Source: Paenibacillus sp. Root52
GTDB taxonomy: Bacteria > Bacillota > Bacilli > Paenibacillales > Paenibacillaceae
DNA length: 64,000 nt
Direction of reading: 5' to 3'
NCBI RefSeq assembly: GCF_001426865.1
Contig: NZ_LMFO01000029.1
Coordinates: 372,001 to 436,000 of the forward strand
Every line of letters starts with the position of its first letter. Position 1 is the stretch's first letter. A program made the translations under genes and the position numbers. This document shows positions 25,343 through 32,776 of the stretch, piece after piece. The notes beneath the pieces were generated by a model that saw only the letters and a list, made by a program, of their open reading frames with translations, had not been told where the DNA came from and made no database searches.

Positions 25343-26626
25343 ATGAGTTATCAAAATTGGGCCGGCAACTTTACTTACGGCGCGACCGAAATGATCTGTC
25401 CCGAAAGCGTGGAGCATCTGCAGCAGTTGGTCAAAGAGCATCGGAAAATCAAGGTTTCGGGCAGCGGCCATACGTTCAATGCGATCACGGATACGAACGG
25501 GATCTTCGTTTCGCTGCGGCATTGGAACCGCATGTTGGCCTTAAACGAAGAACGCGGCACGGTAACGGTCGAAGGAGGGATCACGTACGGGGAACTATGC
25601 GCGGAGCTCGCTCTGACCGATTATGCGCTTCATAATCTGGCATCGCTTCCTCATATCACGGTTGCCGGCGCCGCCGCTACGGCCACCCATGGTTCAGGCA
25701 GCCGTAACGGAAGCTTGGCGGCAGCGGTGGAAGGTATCGAACTGGTCGACGCGAACGGAGAGCTGCATACATTCAGCCGCGGCGATGCGGAATTCGCCGG
25801 CGTCGTCGTGAACCTCGGCGCGCTCGGCATCGTGACGAAGCTGACGCTGAACGTCGTGCCGGCTTATTCCATCAGACAGTTCGTTTATGAGAATCTGCCG
25901 CTTTCGCAGCTTGAAGAAAACGCGGAGGGCATCTTTACGGGCGCTTACAGCGTAAGTTTGTTCACGGATTGGCAGCAGCCGAGATTTCATCAGGTATGGA
26001 CAAAATGCCGGGAAGAAGATGGTGGCGCAAGCTATGCCGGACATGCGGACTATTACGGAGCGCTGCCTGCGACGGCCCCTGTGCATCCGCTGCCGAACAT
26101 GCATGCGGAAAACTGCACGGAGCAGCTCGGTAAGCCGGGGATGTGGCATGAGCGACTCGCGCATTTCCGTATGGAATTTACGCCGAGTGCCGGCAAAGAG
26201 CTGCAGAGCGAATACTTGATGCCGCGGGAGCATGTATATGAAGCGGCGCTTGCCGTTCACCGACTGCGGGAGCATCTTGCGCCGATTTTGTTCGTTAGCG
26301 AATTGCGCACGATCGCTGCGGACGATTTATGGCTGAGCCCTTTTTGCGATCAATCTTCAGTGGCGTTTCACTTCACGTGGCGGGACGACTGGCAGGCGGT
26401 CGAGCGCGTGCTTCCGCTGCTGGAAGCAGCGCTGGCGCCGTTTCACGCACGTCCGCATTGGGGCAAACTGTTTACGGTACCGGCCGATGTCCTGCAGGGA
26501 CAATTCGACAAGCTGCCGCCGTTTCGGAAGTTGATCGACAAGTATGACCCTAACGGAAAATTCAGCAATGCGTTTCTGGATACTTATGTTCGTCCAGCCC
26601 GGACGAGGCTTTCGGGAGATGAATAG
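25343..26626 (+). CDS. FAD-linked alditol/xylitol-oxidase-like protein
   Basis: 427 residues of the VAO/PCMH flavoprotein family. The GSGHTF motif (about 40-45) holds the His that covalently binds FAD in alditol oxidase; THGSGSRNGSLAAAV and NLGALGIVTKLTLNVVP follow, and the C-terminus has the YDPNGKFSNAF motif. It probably oxidises sugar alcohols with O2. GGAGG lies 8 bases before ATG 25343. The gene is GC-rich and differs sharply in codon use from the AT-rich cassettes around it, so it arrived separately. Confidence 0.88.
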   Translation: MSYQNWAGNFTYGATEMICPESVEHLQQLVKEHRKIKVSGSGHTFNAITDTNGIFVSLRHWNRMLALNEERGTVTVEGGITYGELCAELALTDYALHNLASLPHITVAGAAATATHGSGSRNGSLAAAVEGIELVDANGELHTFSRGDAEFAGVVVNLGALGIVTKLTLNVVPAYSIRQFVYENLPLSQLEENAEGIFTGAYSVSLFTDWQQPRFHQVWTKCREEDGGASYAGHADYYGALPATAPVHPLPNMHAENCTEQLGKPGMWHERLAHFRMEFTPSAGKELQSEYLMPREHVYEAALAVHRLREHLAPILFVSELRTIAADDLWLSPFCDQSSVAFHFTWRDDWQAVERVLPLLEAALAPFHARPHWGKLFTVPADVLQGQFDKLPPFRKLIDKYDPNGKFSNAFLDTYVRPARTRLSGDE

Positions 26627-26678
26627 GCTGCCGAATACCGGCCTCGTCCCGCGTGAGACGAGGCAGCAGCCTTTTTTT
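26626..26678 (+). terminator. Terminator of the oxidase gene
   Basis: Nested stems GGCTGC/GCAGCC and GCCTCGTC/GACGAGGC followed by seven T residues. Confidence 0.88.
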
Positions 26679-26768
26679 GTCATATCGCAGAGTGGATTCC
26701 GGCAGTCCGAAATGCGCCGCCGCTTCCCCGATAGCTCGATCTGCTGGATGCATAATGGAGGCCTCCAA
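26637..26768 (-). pseudogene. MerR-family regulator remnant
   Basis: On the minus strand the frame reads IGEAAAHFGLPESTLRYDKK..LLPRLTRDEAG, the DNA-binding head of a MerR regulator with small changes in the STLRYYE region. The effector part is absent and the frame runs into the oxidase terminator. It shares the GC-rich composition of the oxidase gene, so the two probably entered together. Confidence 0.65.
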
Positions 26769-27014
26769 AATTGAGCATTTTATGTCGACTTCCTCATCTT
26801 CGGACTTAAAACATAGTTGAAATCAAGCCGCGATTTCATCAGAATTTTTGTGAAGGACGGAAGGGAGCGAACATTCGGATTCCCTAGCCATTTCTACAAT
26901 TAGAGTATCTCAAGGAGGAAATGTAATATGGGAAAGGCATTTAAAAACAAGAGGGTCATTTTAGAGATTACTGAATAAAACCATATTATAAAAATTAAAG
27001 GCAGGGACATCTTA

Positions 27015-27104
27015 TAACATAATATTCACGCTGCGGCCATTCGGCCTTGGTCCAGCATTCGCCGGACACTCGATATACGTCGAGTCGTGAATACAGGAAC
27101 GTTA
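27015..27104 (+). repeat. attC-like site 9 (short type, 90 bp)
   Basis: Preceded by CATCTTA and ending GTTAGACGA. Arms GGCC-ATTC-GGCC, GTCCAGC/GCCGGAC (one mismatch) and ACTCGAT-ATAC-GTCGAGT (one wobble). Confidence 0.88.
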
Positions 27105-27133
27105 GACGAAATAGACTGTGAAAGGACACATAT

Positions 27134-27631
27134 ATGATAACAATCTCATGTACCAAGAAGCTATTTGATACTAGCTCTTTTATCGAAGAACAAGACAATG
27201 AATCAGAGGATGAACTCTACAAATGGCATGCCAATGTATTTCGAATGGCTAAAAAGAATAATTTAATTATTATGAATAATAAGACAAGGTATTGCTTTAT
27301 TTTGTTTGGAATAAGGAAGGAACACTATAAGAACTTTAAAGAGTTATTTCTCAATGCACTTATAGAAAACTTAAAGGCGGAAGGAATCTCTGAACCTTTA
27401 ATCAACAACTACATTAGTAATGCGAACAGTATGAAGTTCATCAAGACGTATGATAGAAGCGTCCTTGGATCAATGACAGATATGGTTAAAATGACTGAAT
27501 TCATGATTGAAGATTATTTACCAGTACAAGAAATGAATATCATTGAATTAAATAAAATAAACAACGACACTCCATTAGTAAAGCTAAAAAAATTCCCAAA
27601 CCAATTTATGAGGGAGGCTCTTAGTATCTGA
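27134..27631 (+). CDS. DUF6933 protein, cassette 10
   Basis: 165 residues matching DUF6933 as I recall it: ISCTKKLFDTSSF start, WHANVFRMAKKNNLIIMNNK, GIRKEHYKNFKELFLNAL and RSVLGSMTDMV. Intact with no signal peptide. Function unknown. A weak AAAGGA precedes the ATG; the repeat follows 19 bases after the stop. Confidence 0.82.
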   Translation: MITISCTKKLFDTSSFIEEQDNESEDELYKWHANVFRMAKKNNLIIMNNKTRYCFILFGIRKEHYKNFKELFLNALIENLKAEGISEPLINNYISNANSMKFIKTYDRSVLGSMTDMVKMTEFMIEDYLPVQEMNIIELNKINNDTPLVKLKKFPNQFMREALSI

Positions 27632-27650
27632 GCCTACAGTCTACTCCGTA

Positions 27651-27742
27651 TAACATAATATTCACGCTGCGGGCATGCGCCCTTGATCCGGCATTCGCCG
27701 GACACCTCAGCATACGCTGAGGTCGTGAATACAGAAACGTTA
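27651..27742 (+). repeat. attC-like site 10 (short type, 92 bp)
   Basis: Preceded by CTCCGTA and ending GTTATACGA. Arms GGGC-ATGC-GCCC, TCCGGC-ATTC-GCCGGA and ACCTCAGC-ATAC-GCTGAGGT (one pair longer than its relatives). Confidence 0.9.
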
Positions 27743-27778
27743 TACGAAAGTCCCAAGACCAATTTATGAGGAGATCAA

Positions 27779-28183
27779 ATGCAAACAAAAAGAGAAGTTT
27801 GTCTATATAATCTCGAACAACTTGCCTTAATAATAAAATCTGAATCAGATGTTGCGTACTATAATCAAGCTGGTGGTTACGCTTGTTTAAAGCCCTCTTC
27901 AGAAGGAATCTTAATATTAATAGATGATGAAATGAGAGCAATTTTAAAAGGATTATCATCTATAACCATTAATAAACCAAGACTAACTGATAAAGATGCA
28001 GATCAAATTGATGATATTTTAAATTCAAATACAGGAAGTAAAGGCTTAATTGTAGATCGAAACAAATTGGAAGACTCAATGGAAGCATGGGTTTATGTTT
28101 TAATCAATTATCAAAATGCTAATTTTGATATAAAGGGATTTAAGGAAGTTGAAGGGATCTTAACTTGGAATAACAGTGATTAA
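27779..28183 (+). CDS. DUF6210-like protein, cassette 11
   Basis: 134 residues. The core VAYYNQAGGYACLKPSSEGILILID resembles the DUF6210 signature from memory; the C-terminal half is acidic with WVYVLINYQNANFDIKGF. AGGAGAT precedes ATG 27779. Function unknown. Confidence 0.72.
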   Translation: MQTKREVCLYNLEQLALIIKSESDVAYYNQAGGYACLKPSSEGILILIDDEMRAILKGLSSITINKPRLTDKDADQIDDILNSNTGSKGLIVDRNKLEDSMEAWVYVLINYQNANFDIKGFKEVEGILTWNNSD

Positions 28184-28200
28184 AGACAGGAACTTTCGTA

Positions 28201-28346
28201 TAACATCATATCCACGCTTTGGAGCCTTGCGGCGCCTTGGTTTGCGAGAAGTAATCAGTATGGAAGTTAATACAGCGACACATCCGCACCGCGGTCGCCC
28301 CTGGCAGGGCTTAAGCCGGTGGGACGTCGTGGGTACAGAAACGTTA
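28201..28346 (+). repeat. attC-like site 11 (divergent, 146 bp)
   Basis: Preceded by CTTTCGTA and ending GTTATCTGA. Outer boxes have drifted (ATATCCACG / CGTGGGTAC) but still pair through compensating changes. The inside is longer and differs from both main types. Confidence 0.75.
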
Positions 28347-28397
28347 TCTGAAATCAGGACAAATATGTAATATCAAAATCTAGGAGTGTGATTCGAG

Positions 28398-28780
28398 TTG
28401 GAGAACTCAAATTTAAAAGATCTTATTGAAAAATACCTGAGCGCATATAACACGTTAACATTGATGGAATGATAGGAGTTTTGAATGAGAATATTCATTT
28501 TCGAAACATTTCTAAAGGTGAAGTGAATTCGGAAACAAAGGGGATTCAAGAATTTCGCACATTAGCAGAGCAGTCAATTCAGGTATTTTCTCAAAGGCGT
28601 CAAGTAATAAAGAACATTACCTTCACAGGAGATAAAGCAGAGGTTGACATTGATTATGAGGGAATATTGTCCAGTGATCTCCCTAATGGAATGAAGGCAG
28701 GAGAAACATTAAAACTTCAAGGGAAATCAATATTTCAAATGAAAGATAAGAAGTTGATACTGATTGAAGATCATAGTTAA
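28398..28780 (+). pseudogene. NTF2/SnoaL-like protein, frameshifted, cassette 12
   Basis: TTG 28398 (after TAGGAGTG) begins LKDLIEKYLSAYNTL, the first helix of an NTF2-like fold, then stops after about 24 codons. Restoring one lost base near 28456 continues as NIDGMIGVLNENIHFRNIS and on to the stop at 28780 as a normal cone-fold protein. An internal ATG at 28469 can still express the larger part. The loss could be real decay or a sequencing error. Confidence 0.78.
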
Positions 28781-28821
28781 AACATTGTTGAAAGTTGTTC
28801 ATAGATTATCCTGAAATCAGA

Positions 28822-28933
28822 TAACAATATATTCACGCATCGGGCATACGCCCTCGGTCCGGCAGAAGCATTTCAGGGAAGCAGAGGCTGCCGGACACCC
28901 GACATGCGTCGGGTCGTGAATACAACAACGTTA
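28822..28933 (+). repeat. attC-like site 12 (short type with long central arm, 112 bp)
   Basis: Preceded by ATCAGA and ending GTTAGATGA. Arms GGGC-ATAC-GCCC, GTCCGGCAG...CTGCCGGAC (9 bp, long loop) and ACCCGAC-ATGC-GTCGGGT. Confidence 0.88.
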
Positions 28934-28960
28934 GATGAAAGACCATAGGGAGTAGAATTT

Positions 28961-29367
28961 ATGATGATAAATGAACATATTTCTTTTCAATCTTCTCTGT
29001 CGTTAGAAGAGTTCACTAAGAGACTAGGGAAAAACATGTCATTGAAGAGGTTTCAGTTCGACTATGAGAACGAAAATAATTGGAGCTGGACCTATGATGA
29101 AAGTAATATAGAAATAAATATTTCTAAACCTTTTGAAGACGGTAAATTTCAAGAATGGGATGATTCCACACCTATTGGATGCAATTTTAGCTTATCTTTG
29201 CTTTTAAAGAGTGAACCTGAAAGTGTTAAAAAAATGATTTAGTCATTAAGAAAGTCATTTCAGAATATGTCGTAAACATTGAAAAAATCATTGGGCAAAA
29301 AGCATTCTACCATCGAGGAAACTTCCTAAATAAATTTGAAGCTGAAAACAATGTAGAAGAGAAGTAG
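28961..29367 (+). pseudogene. Hypothetical protein with frameshift, cassette 13
   Basis: ATG 28961 (after AGGGAG) gives 93 residues ending at 29242. The next frame continues directly as VIKKVISEYVVNIEKIIGQKAF to a stop at 29367, so one base appears to be missing near 29241. Family not recognised; rich in Trp, Asp and Glu (NENNWSWTYDESNIEI). Confidence 0.65.
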
Positions 29368-29404
29368 TAAATCGAATTTGAAGGTAATTCAATGGTCCAT
29401 CATC

Positions 29405-29494
29405 TAACATAATATTCACGCTGCGGGCATACAACCAAGGTCCGGCAATCGCCGGACACCCACCATACGCTGGTTCAGGAATACAGGAACGTTA
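29405..29494 (+). repeat. attC-like site 13 (short type, decaying, 90 bp)
   Basis: Preceded by ATCATC and ending GTTATATGA. The central arm GTCCGGC/GCCGGAC is intact; arm 1 (GGGC...AACC) and arm 3 have lost pairing. Confidence 0.8.
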
Positions 29495-29507
29495 TATGAA
29501 AGATCGG

Positions 29508-29804
29508 ATGAATTGCATGGCATTCTGTATTAAATTCAAGTTACTTCGAATGAATGACACTAAAGCATTATATGTGTATGGGGATTGTTCGGAAAATTTT
29601 GAAGGACTACTTGAATTAGATTTAGAGAAATTAATATCGGGGGTAACTTCATTTGATACTGATATGAGTGAAGTAGTGAAAGTAATTAAACTATTTATTA
29701 GTGATACAGAATATCAGCACAAAGCAAATAGGGCATTTCGTAAAATTCACAAACACTATAAAGAGACAAAAGAATACTTATCAGAAGGTGGATATTATGC
29801 ATAG
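29508..29804 (+). CDS. Hypothetical protein, cassette 14
   Basis: About 98 residues, not recognised: a beta-rich start (CIKFKLLRMNDTKALYVYGD) then a helical C-terminal half. The ATG at 29496 lies inside the cassette boundary, so 29508 or 29517 is more likely; no good Shine-Dalgarno supports either. Confidence 0.55.
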   Translation: MNCMAFCIKFKLLRMNDTKALYVYGDCSENFEGLLELDLEKLISGVTSFDTDMSEVVKVIKLFISDTEYQHKANRAFRKIHKHYKETKEYLSEGGYYA

Positions 29805-29860
29805 AGGTTACCGATTAACACAATGAATAAAATCAAAATGGTGGTAGTTACTCAAGATGC

Positions 29861-29876
29861 CCGATCCATCATATAA
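29861..29876 (+). other. Relic of a lost attC-like site
   Basis: CCGATCCATCATATAA is the reverse complement, at 14 of 16 positions, of the start of cassette 14 (TTATATGAAAGATCGG). This is where its 3' repeat should begin, but the sequence goes straight into the next gene's leader. Confidence 0.65.
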
Positions 29877-29902
29877 AGTGAATTCAGGAGGTATGAAAGA
29901 AG

Positions 29903-30349
29903 ATGAATAAGAAACTATTAGAACAGTTTGGGAATTTCAATGATTTTGTAAAATCAATTGATGATGTGATTTGGCAAAAGCAGATCTCTCCTGGAAAATG
30001 GACGGTGAAGGAAGTTGTGGCTCATCTATGGAATTGGGATACATATACTTTGAATACGATGCTCCCACACATAAAAGATCAAGTGAAACTTCCAGAGTTC
30101 GTCGATCATGATACTCATAATTTAAAAGCGATAGAGAAGTCCAGGGAATTTACAGACAGAGAAAGTATGGTTAAAACCTTTATCGAAACTCGAACTCATT
30201 TAGTTAACCAATTCCATAAGGTGGATCAGTCAGAAATTCGATTTTTTATTGGAAATGATAAACGACCTTATACCTATGAAAGATATCTTAAAATATTCGT
30301 GCATCATGATGAACATCATAAGAAACAAATAGAAAACCTATTAGGATGA
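29903..30349 (+). CDS. DinB-family protein
   Basis: 148 residues of the DinB/YfiT four-helix bundle superfamily. WTVKEVVAHLWNWD in helix 2 gives the first metal His and the C-terminal VHHDEHHKKQIENLL gives the other two. Members are metal-dependent, some being thiol transferases. AGGAGG lies ten bases before ATG 29903. It appears fused to cassette 14 after loss of the repeat between them. Confidence 0.85.
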   Translation: MNKKLLEQFGNFNDFVKSIDDVIWQKQISPGKWTVKEVVAHLWNWDTYTLNTMLPHIKDQVKLPEFVDHDTHNLKAIEKSREFTDRESMVKTFIETRTHLVNQFHKVDQSEIRFFIGNDKRPYTYERYLKIFVHHDEHHKKQIENLLG

Positions 30350-30373
30350 TACATAGAAGACATGAACATCCTA

Positions 30374-30463
30374 TAACATAATATTCACGCTGCTTGCATA
30401 CGACCTTGATCCGGCATACGCAGGATACCCAGCATACGCTAAGTCGTAAATAAAGAAACGTTA
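30374..30463 (+). repeat. attC-like site 14 (short type, decaying, 90 bp)
   Basis: Preceded by CATCCTA and ending GTTAGATGA. Central arm ATCCGGC/GCAGGAT and arm 3 partly paired; arm 1 lost. Last full-length copy in the window. Confidence 0.8.
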
Positions 30464-30511
30464 GATGAAGGCTCCGGAAAGTACATTGAAAAATTCACGA
30501 GGAGGTGTAAT

Positions 30512-30982
30512 ATGATACAACTAAAAGAAATAACTAAAGATAATTTTCAGGAATGTATCGCGCTTGATCTTTACGAAGATCAATGGAATTATGTAGCCAC
30601 CAATATATACTCAATCGCGGGAGCATATGTAGCACTTACTAACAAGGATTTCGTTCCTATTCTTTATTCAATATATCATAATGACATAATGGTGGGTTTT
30701 ATTGCGATGTCTTATGAGCGTGAGGAGAATGGCGAGGACTACTTTTATGATATTTACAGATTTATGATAGACAAACGTTTTCAGGGGAAGGGTTATGGGA
30801 AAGAGGCACTCAGAAAAGCTATCGAAACTCTAAAAACATTTCCTTGTGGGAAGGCAACTTCAATAAAGATTATATACACAAAAGATAATACGAAGTCAAA
30901 AAAGATCTATGAATCTATAGGTTTTATTGACACAGGCGACGTTAATGAAGATGGAGAGATTATTGCTCAAATAGAATTGTGA
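30512..30982 (+). CDS. GNAT acetyltransferase (SpeG-like)
   Basis: 156 residues, intact GNAT: DIYRFMIDKRFQGKGYGKEAL is the acetyl-CoA-binding loop, and SKKIYESIGFIDTG the C-terminal motif. The N-terminus resembles spermidine/diamine acetyltransferase-like GNATs. AGGAGGTG before the ATG. A truncated repeat follows at 31030, so this is probably the next cassette. Confidence 0.85.
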   Translation: MIQLKEITKDNFQECIALDLYEDQWNYVATNIYSIAGAYVALTNKDFVPILYSIYHNDIMVGFIAMSYEREENGEDYFYDIYRFMIDKRFQGKGYGKEALRKAIETLKTFPCGKATSIKIIYTKDNTKSKKIYESIGFIDTGDVNEDGEIIAQIEL

Positions 30983-31029
30983 AGACTTAGACCAAGTGTA
31001 AGCACTTCAAGGAAGTTGGGACCTATATA

Positions 31030-31051
31030 TAACATCGTATTCACGCATCGG
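31030..31051 (+). repeat. Truncated attC-like site
   Basis: TAACATCGTATTCACGCATCGG is the left part of the short-type repeat; the rest is gone and the sequence passes directly into the Shine-Dalgarno of the Nudix gene. Confidence 0.75.
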
Positions 31052-31062
31052 AGGGGAGAACA

Positions 31063-31521
31063 ATGAAGCCAATTTGTATAAACCAAAAAGGTGATGTTTT
31101 TGAAGAACTATTAGATATTGCCGAAGAGCAAATAGAAGAAATTAACTTGGATTACCCGATTACGCATGCATTAGTCGTTGCCAAGAACAATGAAGGATTT
31201 TTACTATTGTTTAACGGTTGGAAGAACAATTGGGAGTTAGCTGGAGGCTTGCTTGAGCCAGGAGAATCATTAAGAGAGTGTGCAATCAGAGAGATGCTTG
31301 AAGAAACAAATCAAACTCCTGAAAGGATTGAATTTAAAGGATTAATGAAGTTTACATTAAGGGATGGAAGAATTGAATATGGGGGTCTCTTCAGCGCAGA
31401 CATAGAAGAAAAAAGACCATTTGAAATGAATGAGGAAGCCCAAGAGATTATCTTTTGGGATGGAGTTAAAGACATTGGATATATCGATGAAATTGATAAA
31501 GAGTTATTGAAATACTACTAG
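31063..31521 (+). CDS. Nudix hydrolase
   Basis: 152 residues with a Nudix box GGLLEPGESLRECAIREMLE-ETN (about residues 62-84), only slightly changed from GX5EX7REUXEEXGU. It hydrolyses a nucleoside diphosphate derivative of unknown identity. GGAGGGG lies before the ATG. Confidence 0.88.
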   Translation: MKPICINQKGDVFEELLDIAEEQIEEINLDYPITHALVVAKNNEGFLLLFNGWKNNWELAGGLLEPGESLRECAIREMLEETNQTPERIEFKGLMKFTLRDGRIEYGGLFSADIEEKRPFEMNEEAQEIIFWDGVKDIGYIDEIDKELLKYY

Positions 31522-31731
31522 GGGAAAAATATAAGTAATTCATGAATTTTCACTTTCATTTAAGATTATATCTATGCTTCGAGTCTGTAACAAGTATATT
31601 GAACGATTTCGTTAGATCAGCCATGGTTGATGTATCCTAGCTATCTAAGGGGAAAAGTCGTGAAACCAGAAGGTTAGGTGAAATACCTACTTTAATAAAA
31701 ATCTCATTTAGTACTATAAGGAGGAGTCGAC

Positions 31732-32082
31732 ATGATTATTGTGCATGCACTTTTGAGAACGGAATGGGAGTCAGCATTAGCAAAAGGAGTATATAAAGGA
31801 GATTCACTAGAGAAGGAAGGATTTATTCATTGCTCCCCTATTGAGAAAATTGCATCTGTCGCCAATTATAATTTCAGAGGAATAAAGGGATTAATATTAC
31901 TTTGCATTGATGAATCAAAAGTAAAGTCTCAAGTTAGATGGGAAGACTTGTACAATGAAGGAAGAGAGTATCCACATATATATGGTGAGATGAATATAGA
32001 CTCAGTAATAAAGACTGTTGATTTCGAGCCTAATGAAAGCGGGACGTTTTTGTTACCTAAAGAATTAGAGGAGATGATATAG
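31732..32082 (+). CDS. DUF952 protein
   Basis: 116 residues of the DUF952 family: IIVHALLRTEWESALAKGVY, EGFIHCSPIEKI and HIYGEMNIDSVIKTVDF. Structures of the family recall ADP-ribosyltransferase-like folds, but no activity is established. AGGAGGAG precedes the ATG. The 210-base gap upstream holds no gene. Confidence 0.85.
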   Translation: MIIVHALLRTEWESALAKGVYKGDSLEKEGFIHCSPIEKIASVANYNFRGIKGLILLCIDESKVKSQVRWEDLYNEGREYPHIYGEMNIDSVIKTVDFEPNESGTFLLPKELEEMI

Positions 32083-32122
32083 ATAGAGGATTATAGACTG
32101 AAATTTTGAGGTGATTCATTGT

Positions 32123-32728
32123 ATGGGATCTAGAATCATGCATTTGATTATAGGCTATAAAATTGCCGAGAGATTAAGTATTAAAGATCGAACTTCGTTT
32201 TTACTTGGTAGTGTTGCACCCGATGCTGTTCAGACAAAGGATGAATCTCATTTCTTCAAGGGCGAACACCAGAATTACTCCAGATATATTGACTATCATG
32301 GATTTCTTGATGAATATAAATCGCAATCTAATATCTATTATATACTTGGATATTTTACTCATTTAATTGCAGATGACCAGTGGCTGAAGGGATTCCTTAT
32401 GCCATGGTTGAAGAATCGAATGGAAGCTAATACAGAACTGTATTCCTTATATCATAATGATTTTAGATTACTCAATGGGAAGTTACTAGAACACTATGGT
32501 TTCACAGATGATATGAAAGAAGCACTCTACGCTTCACCGACGGTTATTGACCTGCAGGAGGTTAAATCCAAAGATGTTAAAGAATTTGTGCCATATGTTT
32601 TAAGTGACATGGATTATGATAAAGAGGTCATTGATGAACCGCTTAATGTCTTTAATTTTATACAGATTGAAGGGTATATTGAAACATCGGTGAATGTAGG
32701 GATAATGCATTTACAACAAATAATATAA
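32123..32728 (+). CDS. Zinc-dependent phospholipase C-like hydrolase
   Basis: 201 residues resembling the PLC-like alpha-helical hydrolase family: MHLIIGYKIAERL (His near the N-terminus), FLLGSVAPDAVQTKDESHFF (Asp and His) and LGYFTHLIADDQWL supply a metal-binding His/Asp set. Cytoplasmic; no signal peptide. ATG 32123 fits the GAGGTG better than an in-frame GTG at 32111. Substrate unknown. Confidence 0.72.
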   Translation: MGSRIMHLIIGYKIAERLSIKDRTSFLLGSVAPDAVQTKDESHFFKGEHQNYSRYIDYHGFLDEYKSQSNIYYILGYFTHLIADDQWLKGFLMPWLKNRMEANTELYSLYHNDFRLLNGKLLEHYGFTDDMKEALYASPTVIDLQEVKSKDVKEFVPYVLSDMDYDKEVIDEPLNVFNFIQIEGYIETSVNVGIMHLQQII

Positions 32729-32776
32729 ACGTTTAACGGTGATCTCTGCGGGTTCAGGATAGGCAGGAACAGCATA

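Larger units (their letters stand above)
20254..30463 (+). mobile_element. Integron-like gene-cassette array without integrase (CALIN-like)
   Basis: Fourteen complete attC-like repeats (starts 20671, 21096, 21770, 22225, 22873, 23568, 24407, 24933, 27015, 27651, 28201, 28822, 29405, 30374) separate single + strand genes. Every repeat runs from TAAC to GTTA, sits just 3' of its gene and has inner boxes of ATTCA(A/C)G versus (C/A)(G/T)TGAAT. The bases after one GTTA are complementary to those before the TAAC of the next repeat over 8-13 positions in eleven of fourteen intervals, as expected if each unit once circularised through a paired R'/R'' site. No tyrosine recombinase is encoded in the window. 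Confidence 0.85.

Noticed and set aside
20671-30463. CRISPR array
   Set aside because: Spacing between repeats is irregular (about 0.3-2 kb) and filled with genes; repeats are 90-146 bp and vary in sequence; no cas genes.
20671-30463. tRNA genes (cloverleaf fold, GGGGTTC-like third arm)
   Set aside because: No acceptor stem of 7 bp with CCA or discriminator, no anticodon-loop features, arms vary freely, and most copies are longer than a tRNA.
20671-30463. Array of Rho-independent terminators
   Set aside because: The hairpins lack T runs and the outer TAAC/GTTA boxes and cassette-boundary matches would be unexplained.
20671-30463. MITEs, REP/RAYT elements or a retron
   Set aside because: No transposase, RAYT or reverse transcriptase is present; no target duplications; cassette-specific boundary complementarity is not expected for transposition.
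31600-31640. Further site relic around CGTTAGATC
   Set aside because: Only eight bases resemble a right end and no left end or arm remains.
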